Notes under the pieces: model-generated
Seen by the model: the letters and a program-made list of their open reading frames with translations, nothing else
The model's database searches: none
Told to the model about the DNA's origin: nothing
Made by a program: the position numbers and the translations under genes
Part shown: piece after piece, positions 43,705-50,923 of the stretch
Position numbering within the stretch: the first letter of the stretch is position 1
How the letters are laid out: each line of letters starts with the position of its first letter
Origin: JAGXTF01 sp038317095
Lineage (GTDB): Bacteria; Bacteroidota; Bacteroidia; NS11-12g; UBA955
Reading direction: 5' to 3'
Length of the DNA stretch: 64,000 bases
Assembly (NCBI GenBank): GCA_038317095.1
Contig: JBBQBB010000004.1
Span: 1 to 64,000 of the forward strand

Positions 43705-44202
43705 ATGAAAGAAACAACAAATCAAAATGTTGAAAAACTTATAGAAATGGTAAAAGATGTGCATGTGTGCATGTTCATTACCCACGAAGAAAATCCAGAA
43801 AACCTTACAGGCAGGCCCATGGGTATAAACAAAATAGATGCCGACGGAACTATGTGGTTTTTTACAAAGGCCTCTTCCTATAAAGTGGAAGAAATAAGCG
43901 AAAGCAAAAAAGTATCCATTGCCGTTGCCAATGAAAACAGCCAAAATTATTTGATGATACACGGCGTAGCAACTTTGGTAAACAACAAAAGCAAAATGAA
44001 AGACTTGTGGAGTTCCATGATGAAAGCATGGTTTCCGCTTGGCTTGGACGACCCAGACATGATATTGATAAAGGTTATACCCCATGAGGTAAATTATTGG
44101 GACAACAGTTCAAGTAAAATGGTTGTGTTGTTTAACATGCTAAAAGCAATTGTAACAGGGAAAGAATATGCAGAAGGCGAGCATGGGAAAATTAATCTTT
44201 AG
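43705..44202 (+). CDS. Pyridoxamine 5'-phosphate oxidase-family protein
   Basis: The 165-residue protein has the split-barrel FMN-binding fold of general stress protein 26: VHVCMFITHEE, LTGRPMGINKIDADGTMWFFT with the TxRPM-like motif, then VSIAVANENSQNYLMIHGVA and VNYWDNSSSKM at the end. Such proteins bind flavin or F420 and are often stress-induced; the reaction is not known. A short membrane-protein gene follows after 36 bases. Confidence 0.88.
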   Translation: MKETTNQNVEKLIEMVKDVHVCMFITHEENPENLTGRPMGINKIDADGTMWFFTKASSYKVEEISESKKVSIAVANENSQNYLMIHGVATLVNNKSKMKDLWSSMMKAWFPLGLDDPDMILIKVIPHEVNYWDNSSSKMVVLFNMLKAIVTGKEYAEGEHGKINL

Positions 44203-44218
44203 ATTAAACAATAAATAA

Positions 44219-44238
44219 TAAATAAATAAATAAATAAA
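44219..44238 (+). repeat. (TAAA)5 simple repeat directly before a start codon
   Basis: Five perfect copies of TAAA fill the 20 bases up to the ATG at 44239, with further imperfect copies back to 44211. The repeat occupies the position of the ribosome-binding region. Slippage would change the leader length in steps of four bases, without changing the protein. Confidence 0.7.
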
Positions 44239-44469
44239 ATGGAAAATTCAGCATCAAAAGAAGACATGGTTACCAACGCCATTGAGAAGCAAACCGTTAA
44301 ATTGCCATCAGACACATTTTTATTTGCAGCAATAGGTGCCGCAGCGCTTTCGCTAAGCCTAAAATGCATAGGTAAAGACAAAAACGCCGCTTTTGTAGGA
44401 CAATGGGTAGCTCCAATTTTAATTATGGGTGTTTACAACAAATTGGTAAAGCAAGAAAAAAGCAAATAA
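44239..44469 (+). CDS. Small membrane protein, unknown
   Basis: The 76-residue protein has a soluble N-terminus (MENSASKEDMVTNAIEKQTVKLPSD residues 1-25) and two hydrophobic segments, TFLFAAIGAAALSLSLKCIG and FVGQWVAPILIMGVYNKLV, with a lysine-rich end. I recognise no named family. It lies 36 bases behind the PPOX-fold gene and may be cotranscribed and, like it, stress-related. The upstream TAAA repeat may affect its translation. Confidence 0.65.
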   Translation: MENSASKEDMVTNAIEKQTVKLPSDTFLFAAIGAAALSLSLKCIGKDKNAAFVGQWVAPILIMGVYNKLVKQEKSK

Positions 44470-44747
44470 CTTTTCTTGGTGAAACTTGGCATTATGTTAG
44501 GTTGGCATAATGGGCAACATAAACGCTGTAGTTTTCCAACCTTCCTATAGCGACCAACGAAATGGTAGGCGAGTTCGTAGCCCGTTTAGTGTGCATGTTT
44601 CATCAAGAAAATTTATTTAAGAATAAAACCAAGTGTAAAAAACAGATTGGGCATCTAATTAGGATCTTACATTTCCATCCCCAATGAATAAATTTTAATG
44701 ACACAACTTTAGATTTATACTTTCATTGTATATTTACACACTCTATT

Positions 44748-45920
44748 TTGACGTATTATTATGACACAGTGATTGTAGGTTGTGGTCCTTCTGGCAGCAC
44801 CGCTGCAAGACTTTTAGCGCAACAAGGAATCAAAGTTTTACTGGTAGACAAACGCCAAGAATTGGGCTCCCCCATTCAATGCTCAGGCGCAGTGAGCAGG
44901 CACGGGCTTACAAGCAGCGGAATAGATCCAGATGAAGAATATATTCAAGAACAGATTTATGGATTTAATATTTTTAATACAACAGGAGAAAATCACCAAA
45001 TAGATTATCGAAAATTAAAGCCTGAAATTTACGGTTCGGGAAAGGATAAAATGCCCTTGGGATACATTGTAGATAGGAGACGTTTCGACCGCTGTCTTAT
45101 GGGCTTGGCCGAAAATAATGGAGCCGAAGTGTGGCTAAAAACAGAGGCTTTGGGTTACAAACCTTTGTACAATGGCAATTGTTTGGTTCAGTTGAAAAAA
45201 TTCAATTCTGAAATAGAGATTGAATGTAGGTTAATCATTGGTGCCGATGGGCTTCAATCGCAGGTGGGCAAATGGGCAGGGCTACGGACGCATATCAAAC
45301 TTACAGAATTGATAAGCTGTTTGCAATTTATTGTGGATGGTGTTGAAACAGAAGGATTATTAGAAATTATCACTGGCAACCAATGGGCACCTGGCGGATA
45401 TGCATGGGTTTTTCCGAAAGGCAATGGACATGCTGAAATTGGTTTGGGCATTATAACTACATTAACTAAAAACAGCGCCCAAATGCATTTGGAAAAATTC
45501 ATTTCCCAATCCTTTTTTCGGGATAGATTTAAAAATATGCGCTTGTTGGAAATACAAGGTGGAGGAGTTCCGCTGTCTGCACCTTTAAAAACACAATATG
45601 CCGAAAACGTACTCTTAATCGGCGATGCAGCAAGACATGTAAACCCAATTACTGGAGGTGGCATTCATACGGCTTTAAGCGCGGGTGTGATTGCGGCAGA
45701 ATTTTTGATTCCCTTTTTTCAAGCAAATGGAAAAGCAAACAAACAAGGACTAAAAGGATACCAAGATTTATGGATGACAAAACTTGGCACACAACTTTGG
45801 AAACTATATGCGGTTAAAAAGGAATTTATCACTACAAAAAATACAGAAGACAGGGATTTGAAATTGTACACAACCATGCGCCATTATTTTCAACCAAATT
45901 CTGAATTTAAAAAAATATAA
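44748..45920 (+). CDS. FAD-dependent oxidoreductase, geranylgeranyl reductase family
   Basis: The 390-residue flavoprotein has the FAD-binding motif DTVIVGCGPSGSTAARLL at 6-23, the family motif SPIQCSGAVS near 45-54, YIVDRRRFDRCL and the second FAD motif VLLIGDAARHVNPITGGGIH near 290-310. These mark the geranylgeranyl-reductase-like group, which reduces isoprenoid double bonds in chlorophyll, tocopherol or archaeal lipids. The start is TTG, nearest to the FAD motif. One base after its stop comes a ferredoxin gene, a likely electron donor. In this organism the substrate may be a polyprenyl chain; that is inference. Confidence 0.85.
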   Translation: MTYYYDTVIVGCGPSGSTAARLLAQQGIKVLLVDKRQELGSPIQCSGAVSRHGLTSSGIDPDEEYIQEQIYGFNIFNTTGENHQIDYRKLKPEIYGSGKDKMPLGYIVDRRRFDRCLMGLAENNGAEVWLKTEALGYKPLYNGNCLVQLKKFNSEIEIECRLIIGADGLQSQVGKWAGLRTHIKLTELISCLQFIVDGVETEGLLEIITGNQWAPGGYAWVFPKGNGHAEIGLGIITTLTKNSAQMHLEKFISQSFFRDRFKNMRLLEIQGGGVPLSAPLKTQYAENVLLIGDAARHVNPITGGGIHTALSAGVIAAEFLIPFFQANGKANKQGLKGYQDLWMTKLGTQLWKLYAVKKEFITTKNTEDRDLKLYTTMRHYFQPNSEFKKI

Positions 45921-45921
45921 A

Positions 45922-46131
45922 ATGGGAAGAAAACAACCGGTTACTTTTGAAATTGGATGGAATGCTTGTATTCATTGTGGTGCGTGCGTAGCAGTTTGTC
46001 CTCAACCCGCAAGCTTTATTAGCAAATTTGACACCATCGCAGTAAATACACCGTGTGACATTGCTTGTATGGCATGCGAAATCATTTGCCCTGTCCTTAC
46101 AATATCTCACAGTATTGTAGAAACAAACTAA
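45922..46131 (+). CDS. Small 4Fe-4S ferredoxin paired with the flavoprotein
   Basis: The 69-residue protein has one full 4Fe-4S motif, CIHCGACVAVCP at about 16-27, and a second set CDIACMACEIICP with altered spacing (Cys-x3-Cys-x2-Cys-x3-Cys), so one or two clusters may form. It has no signal peptide and is cytoplasmic. Its start lies one base after the flavoprotein stop, so the two are expressed together and probably work as an electron-transfer pair. Confidence 0.85.
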   Translation: MGRKQPVTFEIGWNACIHCGACVAVCPQPASFISKFDTIAVNTPCDIACMACEIICPVLTISHSIVETN

Positions 46132-46272
46132 TAAAACAGGTATCCAAATTTTGCGTATTTTTAACAATTACAGACGGAATTTCGTTCGATTCAAAAACTT
46201 TATCTGCTTTTGAAAGTACAATTTCTCAACCCAGCAACAACAGTTTCCCTTCCAACCCCTAAATTGCGGAAA

Positions 46273-46280
46273 TATTTTTG
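46273..46280 (+). promoter_or_regulatory. Putative -7 element TATTTTTG before the ECF sigma gene
   Basis: TATTTTTG matches TAnnTTTG and lies 49 bases before the GTG of the sigma gene. No good -33 TTG is seen. ECF sigma genes often use their own promoter as well, and its motif cannot be deduced from one copy. Confidence 0.35.
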
Positions 46281-46329
46281 AAACCCCATGCAACCATTCT
46301 AAGAAATGGAAGACAAAAGGGTATCGTGA

Positions 46330-46878
46330 GTGACAGCAATTCAAGACATCATAACGAAATGCAAGGCCGGGGACAGGCTCGCCCAACAGCAACTCTTCAA
46401 GGCTACAGGCCCGAAGATGCTGGCTTTCTGTCGGCGCTATTGCAAAACGGACGAGGATGCACACGATGCGCTGCAGGAAGGATTTATAAAGGTGTTTAAC
46501 AGCTTGGAAAAATACCGCGGAGACAGTGCTCTCGAAACTTGGATGGGAAGAATATTTATCAATACTGCCATCGACCAGTACAAGAAAACAGCCAATTACA
46601 ACGGCATGTTCGATACACTTCCAGACCAAATAGAAACTGCAGATGATGTTTATGAAGACAACAATTTCCCTTGCAAAGCCATCGATGTTTTAAAAGTGAT
46701 GGACACCATGCCTGAAGGTTATCGTGTTATTTTTAACTTATATTGCATGGAAGGTTTTACCCATAGGCAAATTAGTGAAACACTAAACATTAGCGAAGGC
46801 ACCAGCAAAAGCCAATACGCCAGGGCCAAAAAATTTATTTACGAAGCACTAGTAAAAAACAAAACCATCGGTGGATAA
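46330..46878 (+). CDS. ECF-type RNA polymerase sigma factor (Das-like)
   Basis: The 182-residue protein has sigma region 2 (KCKAGDRLAQQQLFKATG, DAHDALQEGFIKVF, LETWMGRIFINTAIDQYKK) and region 4 with a helix-turn-helix (GYRVIFNLYCMEGFTHRQIS, LNISEGTSKSQYARAKK). Region 3 is absent, as in ECF sigma factors. The start is GTG at 46330. It overlaps the next gene by eight bases, so sigma and its presumed antagonist are made in fixed proportion. It should direct transcription of its own operon and perhaps envelope or secretion genes. Confidence 0.92.
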   Translation: MTAIQDIITKCKAGDRLAQQQLFKATGPKMLAFCRRYCKTDEDAHDALQEGFIKVFNSLEKYRGDSALETWMGRIFINTAIDQYKKTANYNGMFDTLPDQIETADDVYEDNNFPCKAIDVLKVMDTMPEGYRVIFNLYCMEGFTHRQISETLNISEGTSKSQYARAKKFIYEALVKNKTIGG

Positions 46879-48340
46879 TCAGTTCGACAATATAGAAGAC
46901 TCGTTGCGCAATGCCTTTGACGGCTTTGAGCTTCCTGTATCTGATATGGACTGGACTGCCATAGAAAATGGCCTAACCACAGAACCTGTAAAACGAGGTT
47001 TTATTGCCTGGTGGAACCAAAATAGCAAACGCAATTGGTATATTTTAGGCTTGTTGTTGCTTATCTCAGGTTCCACAATATGGTTTTTAAGCCGCAAGGA
47101 TGCCCCTATAAATGGGGTTAACCATACGAATACAAATTATCCGAAAGCCAATAAACCTGCTGCAAACAAGGATTTGCCTTCCATGCCAAATACGCACAAA
47201 CAACAGAAAGGCAACCAAAATCAAAGTTCTGTTTCTAACAACGATAGCGAAGCTGTGTTGCCAAAAATGGGAAATACAAAAAATACCAAAAATGCCCCTA
47301 CAAAGCCCATCCAGGCCGGCATTGTCGCTAACGGGGTGAAGCCTTCTGCTAGCGGGAAAGCGGAGAAAATCCAGCCCAGGATTTCTGAACCGGTTGTTGT
47401 AATTAACAATCCAAATCCTGCGGCAATACCCGTAACTGCAGTTCGATATCCATTGGTACCCATAACGGTAGAGATCAACGAACCTGCATTTGACATTAAC
47501 ACACTTCTGTTGAATACACCGTTTGGCATCCGATATAAACCTTTTAATTTCCCCAATTTGGGCAAACATCCTTTGGATTTGAAAATACCAAAAACCAACT
47601 TAGGATGGGAATGGTATGCTGGCCTTCAAACGAATATCGATAAAAACAAGGCAAAATCCAAAGCAGGTGGCGCAGAGTGGGGTGGCGTGCAAATGCCAAA
47701 CATCCAGCATACACAAATAAATGTGCGCTTTGAAACTGGCGCGGGCTTCCGTTTCCGTTCCACCAGTGTGGGTGCAGGCTTTGCTTTCGAAACCGGCGCT
47801 TACCAAACAAAATCCGACGATACCATTTATATAAAAATTCCAACCAAATTGTTGCCTTATATCACTTTGCAAAACGACACAATGTGGTTGATTCAAAAAA
47901 CCAGAGATTCAATGGTTGTTTTACACCATTTGCCTAACCGCCAATGGATAGAATTGCCATTGTACTTTACACAACGATTTGCCATTGGCAAGAATTGGAG
48001 CCTAACCTTAGGGGCAACTTTAAACCCAGGTTATTTGGTGGGTAGCACAGGGGATTTTGTAAATCCGTATGCGTTTGGAAACGTAGGTTATTCCAGCCCA
48101 TATCAATACGGGATTGACCCAAAAACATTGAATACCACAGGCTCTGCCAGCGCTTTTACAAAGCATTTTAGGTTTGGCAATAGCATACAAGCAGGCATAG
48201 AGAAACAAATGGGCATTATAAATTTTGGATTGCAACTGCAAACCCGCTATTACTATACCCCAGTGTACAAAAACGGGGTACCTTTGCAACAACATACATT
48301 TAACTACGGATTAAATATCAGAATGGGAGTAAAATTCTAA
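46871..48340 (+). CDS. Putative dual-membrane-spanning anti-sigma factor (Dma-like)
   Basis: This 489-residue protein starts at GTG 46871. Residues 1-55 are an acidic cytoplasmic region (IEDSLRNAFDGFELPVSDMDW) of the kind that binds ECF sigma factors. One transmembrane helix follows at 56-73 (WYILGLLLLISGSTIWFL). Residues about 80-240 are a linker rich in Asn, Lys and Pro, long enough to cross the periplasm. Residues about 245-489 have alternating beta-strands and end in a strand with terminal Phe (GLNIRMGVKF), as in outer-membrane barrels. No signal peptide precedes the helix. The architecture equals the Dma proteins of Bacteroides, which join both membranes and hold their Das sigma factor. 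Confidence 0.82.
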   Translation: MDNQFDNIEDSLRNAFDGFELPVSDMDWTAIENGLTTEPVKRGFIAWWNQNSKRNWYILGLLLLISGSTIWFLSRKDAPINGVNHTNTNYPKANKPAANKDLPSMPNTHKQQKGNQNQSSVSNNDSEAVLPKMGNTKNTKNAPTKPIQAGIVANGVKPSASGKAEKIQPRISEPVVVINNPNPAAIPVTAVRYPLVPITVEINEPAFDINTLLLNTPFGIRYKPFNFPNLGKHPLDLKIPKTNLGWEWYAGLQTNIDKNKAKSKAGGAEWGGVQMPNIQHTQINVRFETGAGFRFRSTSVGAGFAFETGAYQTKSDDTIYIKIPTKLLPYITLQNDTMWLIQKTRDSMVVLHHLPNRQWIELPLYFTQRFAIGKNWSLTLGATLNPGYLVGSTGDFVNPYAFGNVGYSSPYQYGIDPKTLNTTGSASAFTKHFRFGNSIQAGIEKQMGIINFGLQLQTRYYYTPVYKNGVPLQQHTFNYGLNIRMGVKF

Positions 48341-50856
48341 TGGGAGGGATAAAACATATAATTCTAGGAATTTCTGCTGTTTTTGGGCTTGTTGGCAGTC
48401 AAGCATATGCGCAAATATTGGCGCCGGAAGACATTCCGTTTACCCAAGATGTTCAACTAATTAAAACCAGGGGCAATCAACTTTGCGTTATTCAATTTTT
48501 AGCAGATAAGGGCACTTACAGAAATTATACATTGGCCATTAAAAAGGGCAAAATTTGGCAGCGAGAATTTCCAGTCATTTCTGTTGCCCTGCAAAAAGGC
48601 AGCACCTCTATTGATTTCAAAGACATTGAATTTTTTGGGAATAAAATTGTCATCGCCGGCAATTTTAAAATGTACAATAGCAGTAAAAATTGTATTTTGT
48701 TTTATGACAAACCTTCCGGCGCAACTGCCTGGAAAGCCGATTATGAATTTAGCAAACCCAATGAAAAAGCAGTTGTAAACTCCCTTACTATGGGTGCAGA
48801 TTTTCTTTACGTAGGTGGCAATTTTACGAAGATTGTTTCCCCTACAGTTGGTGGCGAATATTTAAATATCGCCAAAATCCAAGTCAACAACTTGGCACTT
48901 TTGCGCATTCTATTTGAAAAAAACAATGGTGCAGATAGTACAGTTAATTCCATTGAATTGGATACAACGAATAAGATTTTGTACGTAGGTGGCTATTTTA
49001 GAAAAATAGCGGGTCAATCCATCAAAGGTTTGGCCAAATTTAAAACCAATGATACCAGCAAGCCTGTTGAATATACAATAGCCAAAAGCCTTATTTCTAT
49101 AGCCAAAATGCGGTTTATTGGTGGAAAATTATATGCCATGGCCTTGCAAGATACTTCAACCACGGGTTATGGTGTTTTTGCAATTAACGGCAACCTTACC
49201 CGAATCAAAGGAATTCAAAATGTATATCAAGTGAATAATTTCTTCACGTTTGGCAGTATGCTATACCTACAAGGATATGTTAAACCCACTGGCCAATCAT
49301 CACCCACTCTCGGCTTATTTGCATTTTCAGAAATTGTACCCCTTGGCGCCATATATTCTAAATTTGGCACCATTAGCGGGGCGGATGTTTACAATGGAGA
49401 TATTTATATAGGAGGAAACTTCAAAGCCATACAATATGAATTTAGTTTTGGTAGAATTGTGTCCAACTATCAGCGATTTGTAGGCCGGGTTTTTGCAGAT
49501 TTAGACGGATCTGGTACTTTTACCGCAGGAGATAAATTAATACCGAAAAGAAGCGTCCGTGTCTTCAGCAACGCTGGACTCAACAACATTCTCCAATCCA
49601 ATGCCTTGGGCTTATTTTCTTTTTCATATACAACACAACCCATTCAATACAAAGTAGTTATAGAGAGTCAAGGGGAATTGACATCCAATGCGTCCTACTT
49701 TTTTAAAGGCGACACAGCCAAAGAAAGGGTCGTTGATTTTCCCTTAAAATACAAAAAGAACAACTACACCGATGTTACAGTTAGAATGACTGCTGCAACA
49801 GGCTGGATAACCCGCAAAGATACCAGCGAAATCTATGTTTTAACATTGAGTAATCAAGGTTTGGTAGATGTAACGGTTCCAAAATTGAATTTGAATTTCA
49901 ACAAAGTAAAAGACATTAAAACATTCCCTGCACACAATGTCACCAATACCAGCAGCGTAACATGGAACGACCAAAAAATAAATGCGGGCGAAGAAAAATC
50001 CTTTATCATAAAACTAACGGTTCCATCGGCAAATTATGCTACAGGGCAAAGCGTGCAATTCAACACAAACTTTTCTGGTGTTGCCGATGACAATACAGCC
50101 AACAATACCGACAGTTTGCAGCAAACGGTTATACAAGGTGTAGCACCCTTTTTAAAATTACAAAATCCTCCACCGGCAAGTGGCGATTCTTTTGCTTGGC
50201 TAAATCCTTCACTTGGCAAAATTGATTATACCATACGTTTTTCGAATTTTGGCAAAGACACCACCAATACAGTTGTGGTTAAGGACACCATTTCAACCCC
50301 AGATTATGTTACCTATATCCAAGAATTAGGGGCAAGCCATGCGTTTACACGACAAGTGTATATATCCCCTTATTTGGCAGATAAAGTGATTGTCATTTAC
50401 ACATTCAACAACATAGATTTGCCACCAAATCCTAGTGGGAATGCCGAAGTAAGCAGTGCATCTGGTTTCATAAGTTTCCGTGTAGGCTTGAGTCCTACCC
50501 TAATTCCATCGGGAGCCAGTTTGCGCAATCGAGCCTCTATCTATATGGATTATGAAACACCCGTATTGACAAATACTGTGGTAGCAAAAATACCTACGAC
50601 AGGCACTAAAACAATTGAAAACCAACCTTACACAAAGGTTTTTCCAAATCCTTGCTCCGAAGTCCTGAATTTTTCGCCAAATGCCGTAGGCGCGACTATC
50701 CAAATATTTGCCATGGACGGTAGATTCATTGGCGCTGCAAAACTCGAATCCGAATCGTTATCTATTGCACAATTTGAAATGTTGGCGGGTAGCTATTTAT
50801 ATAGAATTGAGCAACCTGGGAAATGGATAGGAAGCGGAATTCTAATAAAAAATTAA
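48340..50856 (+). CDS. Large T9SS-secreted protein with propeller-like and DUF11-type domains
   Basis: This 838-residue protein has a signal peptide ending GSQAYAQ. Residues about 30-370 carry propeller-like repeats (LYVGGNFTKI, LYVGGYFRKI, IYIGGNFKAI). VGRVFADLDGSGTFTAGDKL near 385-405 begins an SdrD-B-like module. A DUF11-like part and a DUF7619-like part (LGKIDYTIRFSNFGKDTTNT) follow. The final 75 residues are a T9SS type A sorting domain starting at FPNPCSEVLNFS. Its ATG overlaps the stop of the barrel gene by one base, so it belongs to the sigma operon. It is likely a surface protein made when the sigma factor is released. Confidence 0.85.
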   Translation: MGGIKHIILGISAVFGLVGSQAYAQILAPEDIPFTQDVQLIKTRGNQLCVIQFLADKGTYRNYTLAIKKGKIWQREFPVISVALQKGSTSIDFKDIEFFGNKIVIAGNFKMYNSSKNCILFYDKPSGATAWKADYEFSKPNEKAVVNSLTMGADFLYVGGNFTKIVSPTVGGEYLNIAKIQVNNLALLRILFEKNNGADSTVNSIELDTTNKILYVGGYFRKIAGQSIKGLAKFKTNDTSKPVEYTIAKSLISIAKMRFIGGKLYAMALQDTSTTGYGVFAINGNLTRIKGIQNVYQVNNFFTFGSMLYLQGYVKPTGQSSPTLGLFAFSEIVPLGAIYSKFGTISGADVYNGDIYIGGNFKAIQYEFSFGRIVSNYQRFVGRVFADLDGSGTFTAGDKLIPKRSVRVFSNAGLNNILQSNALGLFSFSYTTQPIQYKVVIESQGELTSNASYFFKGDTAKERVVDFPLKYKKNNYTDVTVRMTAATGWITRKDTSEIYVLTLSNQGLVDVTVPKLNLNFNKVKDIKTFPAHNVTNTSSVTWNDQKINAGEEKSFIIKLTVPSANYATGQSVQFNTNFSGVADDNTANNTDSLQQTVIQGVAPFLKLQNPPPASGDSFAWLNPSLGKIDYTIRFSNFGKDTTNTVVVKDTISTPDYVTYIQELGASHAFTRQVYISPYLADKVIVIYTFNNIDLPPNPSGNAEVSSASGFISFRVGLSPTLIPSGASLRNRASIYMDYETPVLTNTVVAKIPTTGTKTIENQPYTKVFPNPCSEVLNFSPNAVGATIQIFAMDGRFIGAAKLESESLSIAQFEMLAGSYLYRIEQPGKWIGSGILIKN

Positions 50857-50923
50857 AAACAATGCAACCATTTACATAAAACACAGTCAAACCTTACAAA
50901 CTACACTATTAAAAATTACGAAT

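Noticed and set aside
44483..44512. CATTATG/CATAATG inverted repeat after the small membrane protein gene as a terminator
   Set aside because: The stem is only seven AT-rich pairs and no T tract follows; too weak to call.
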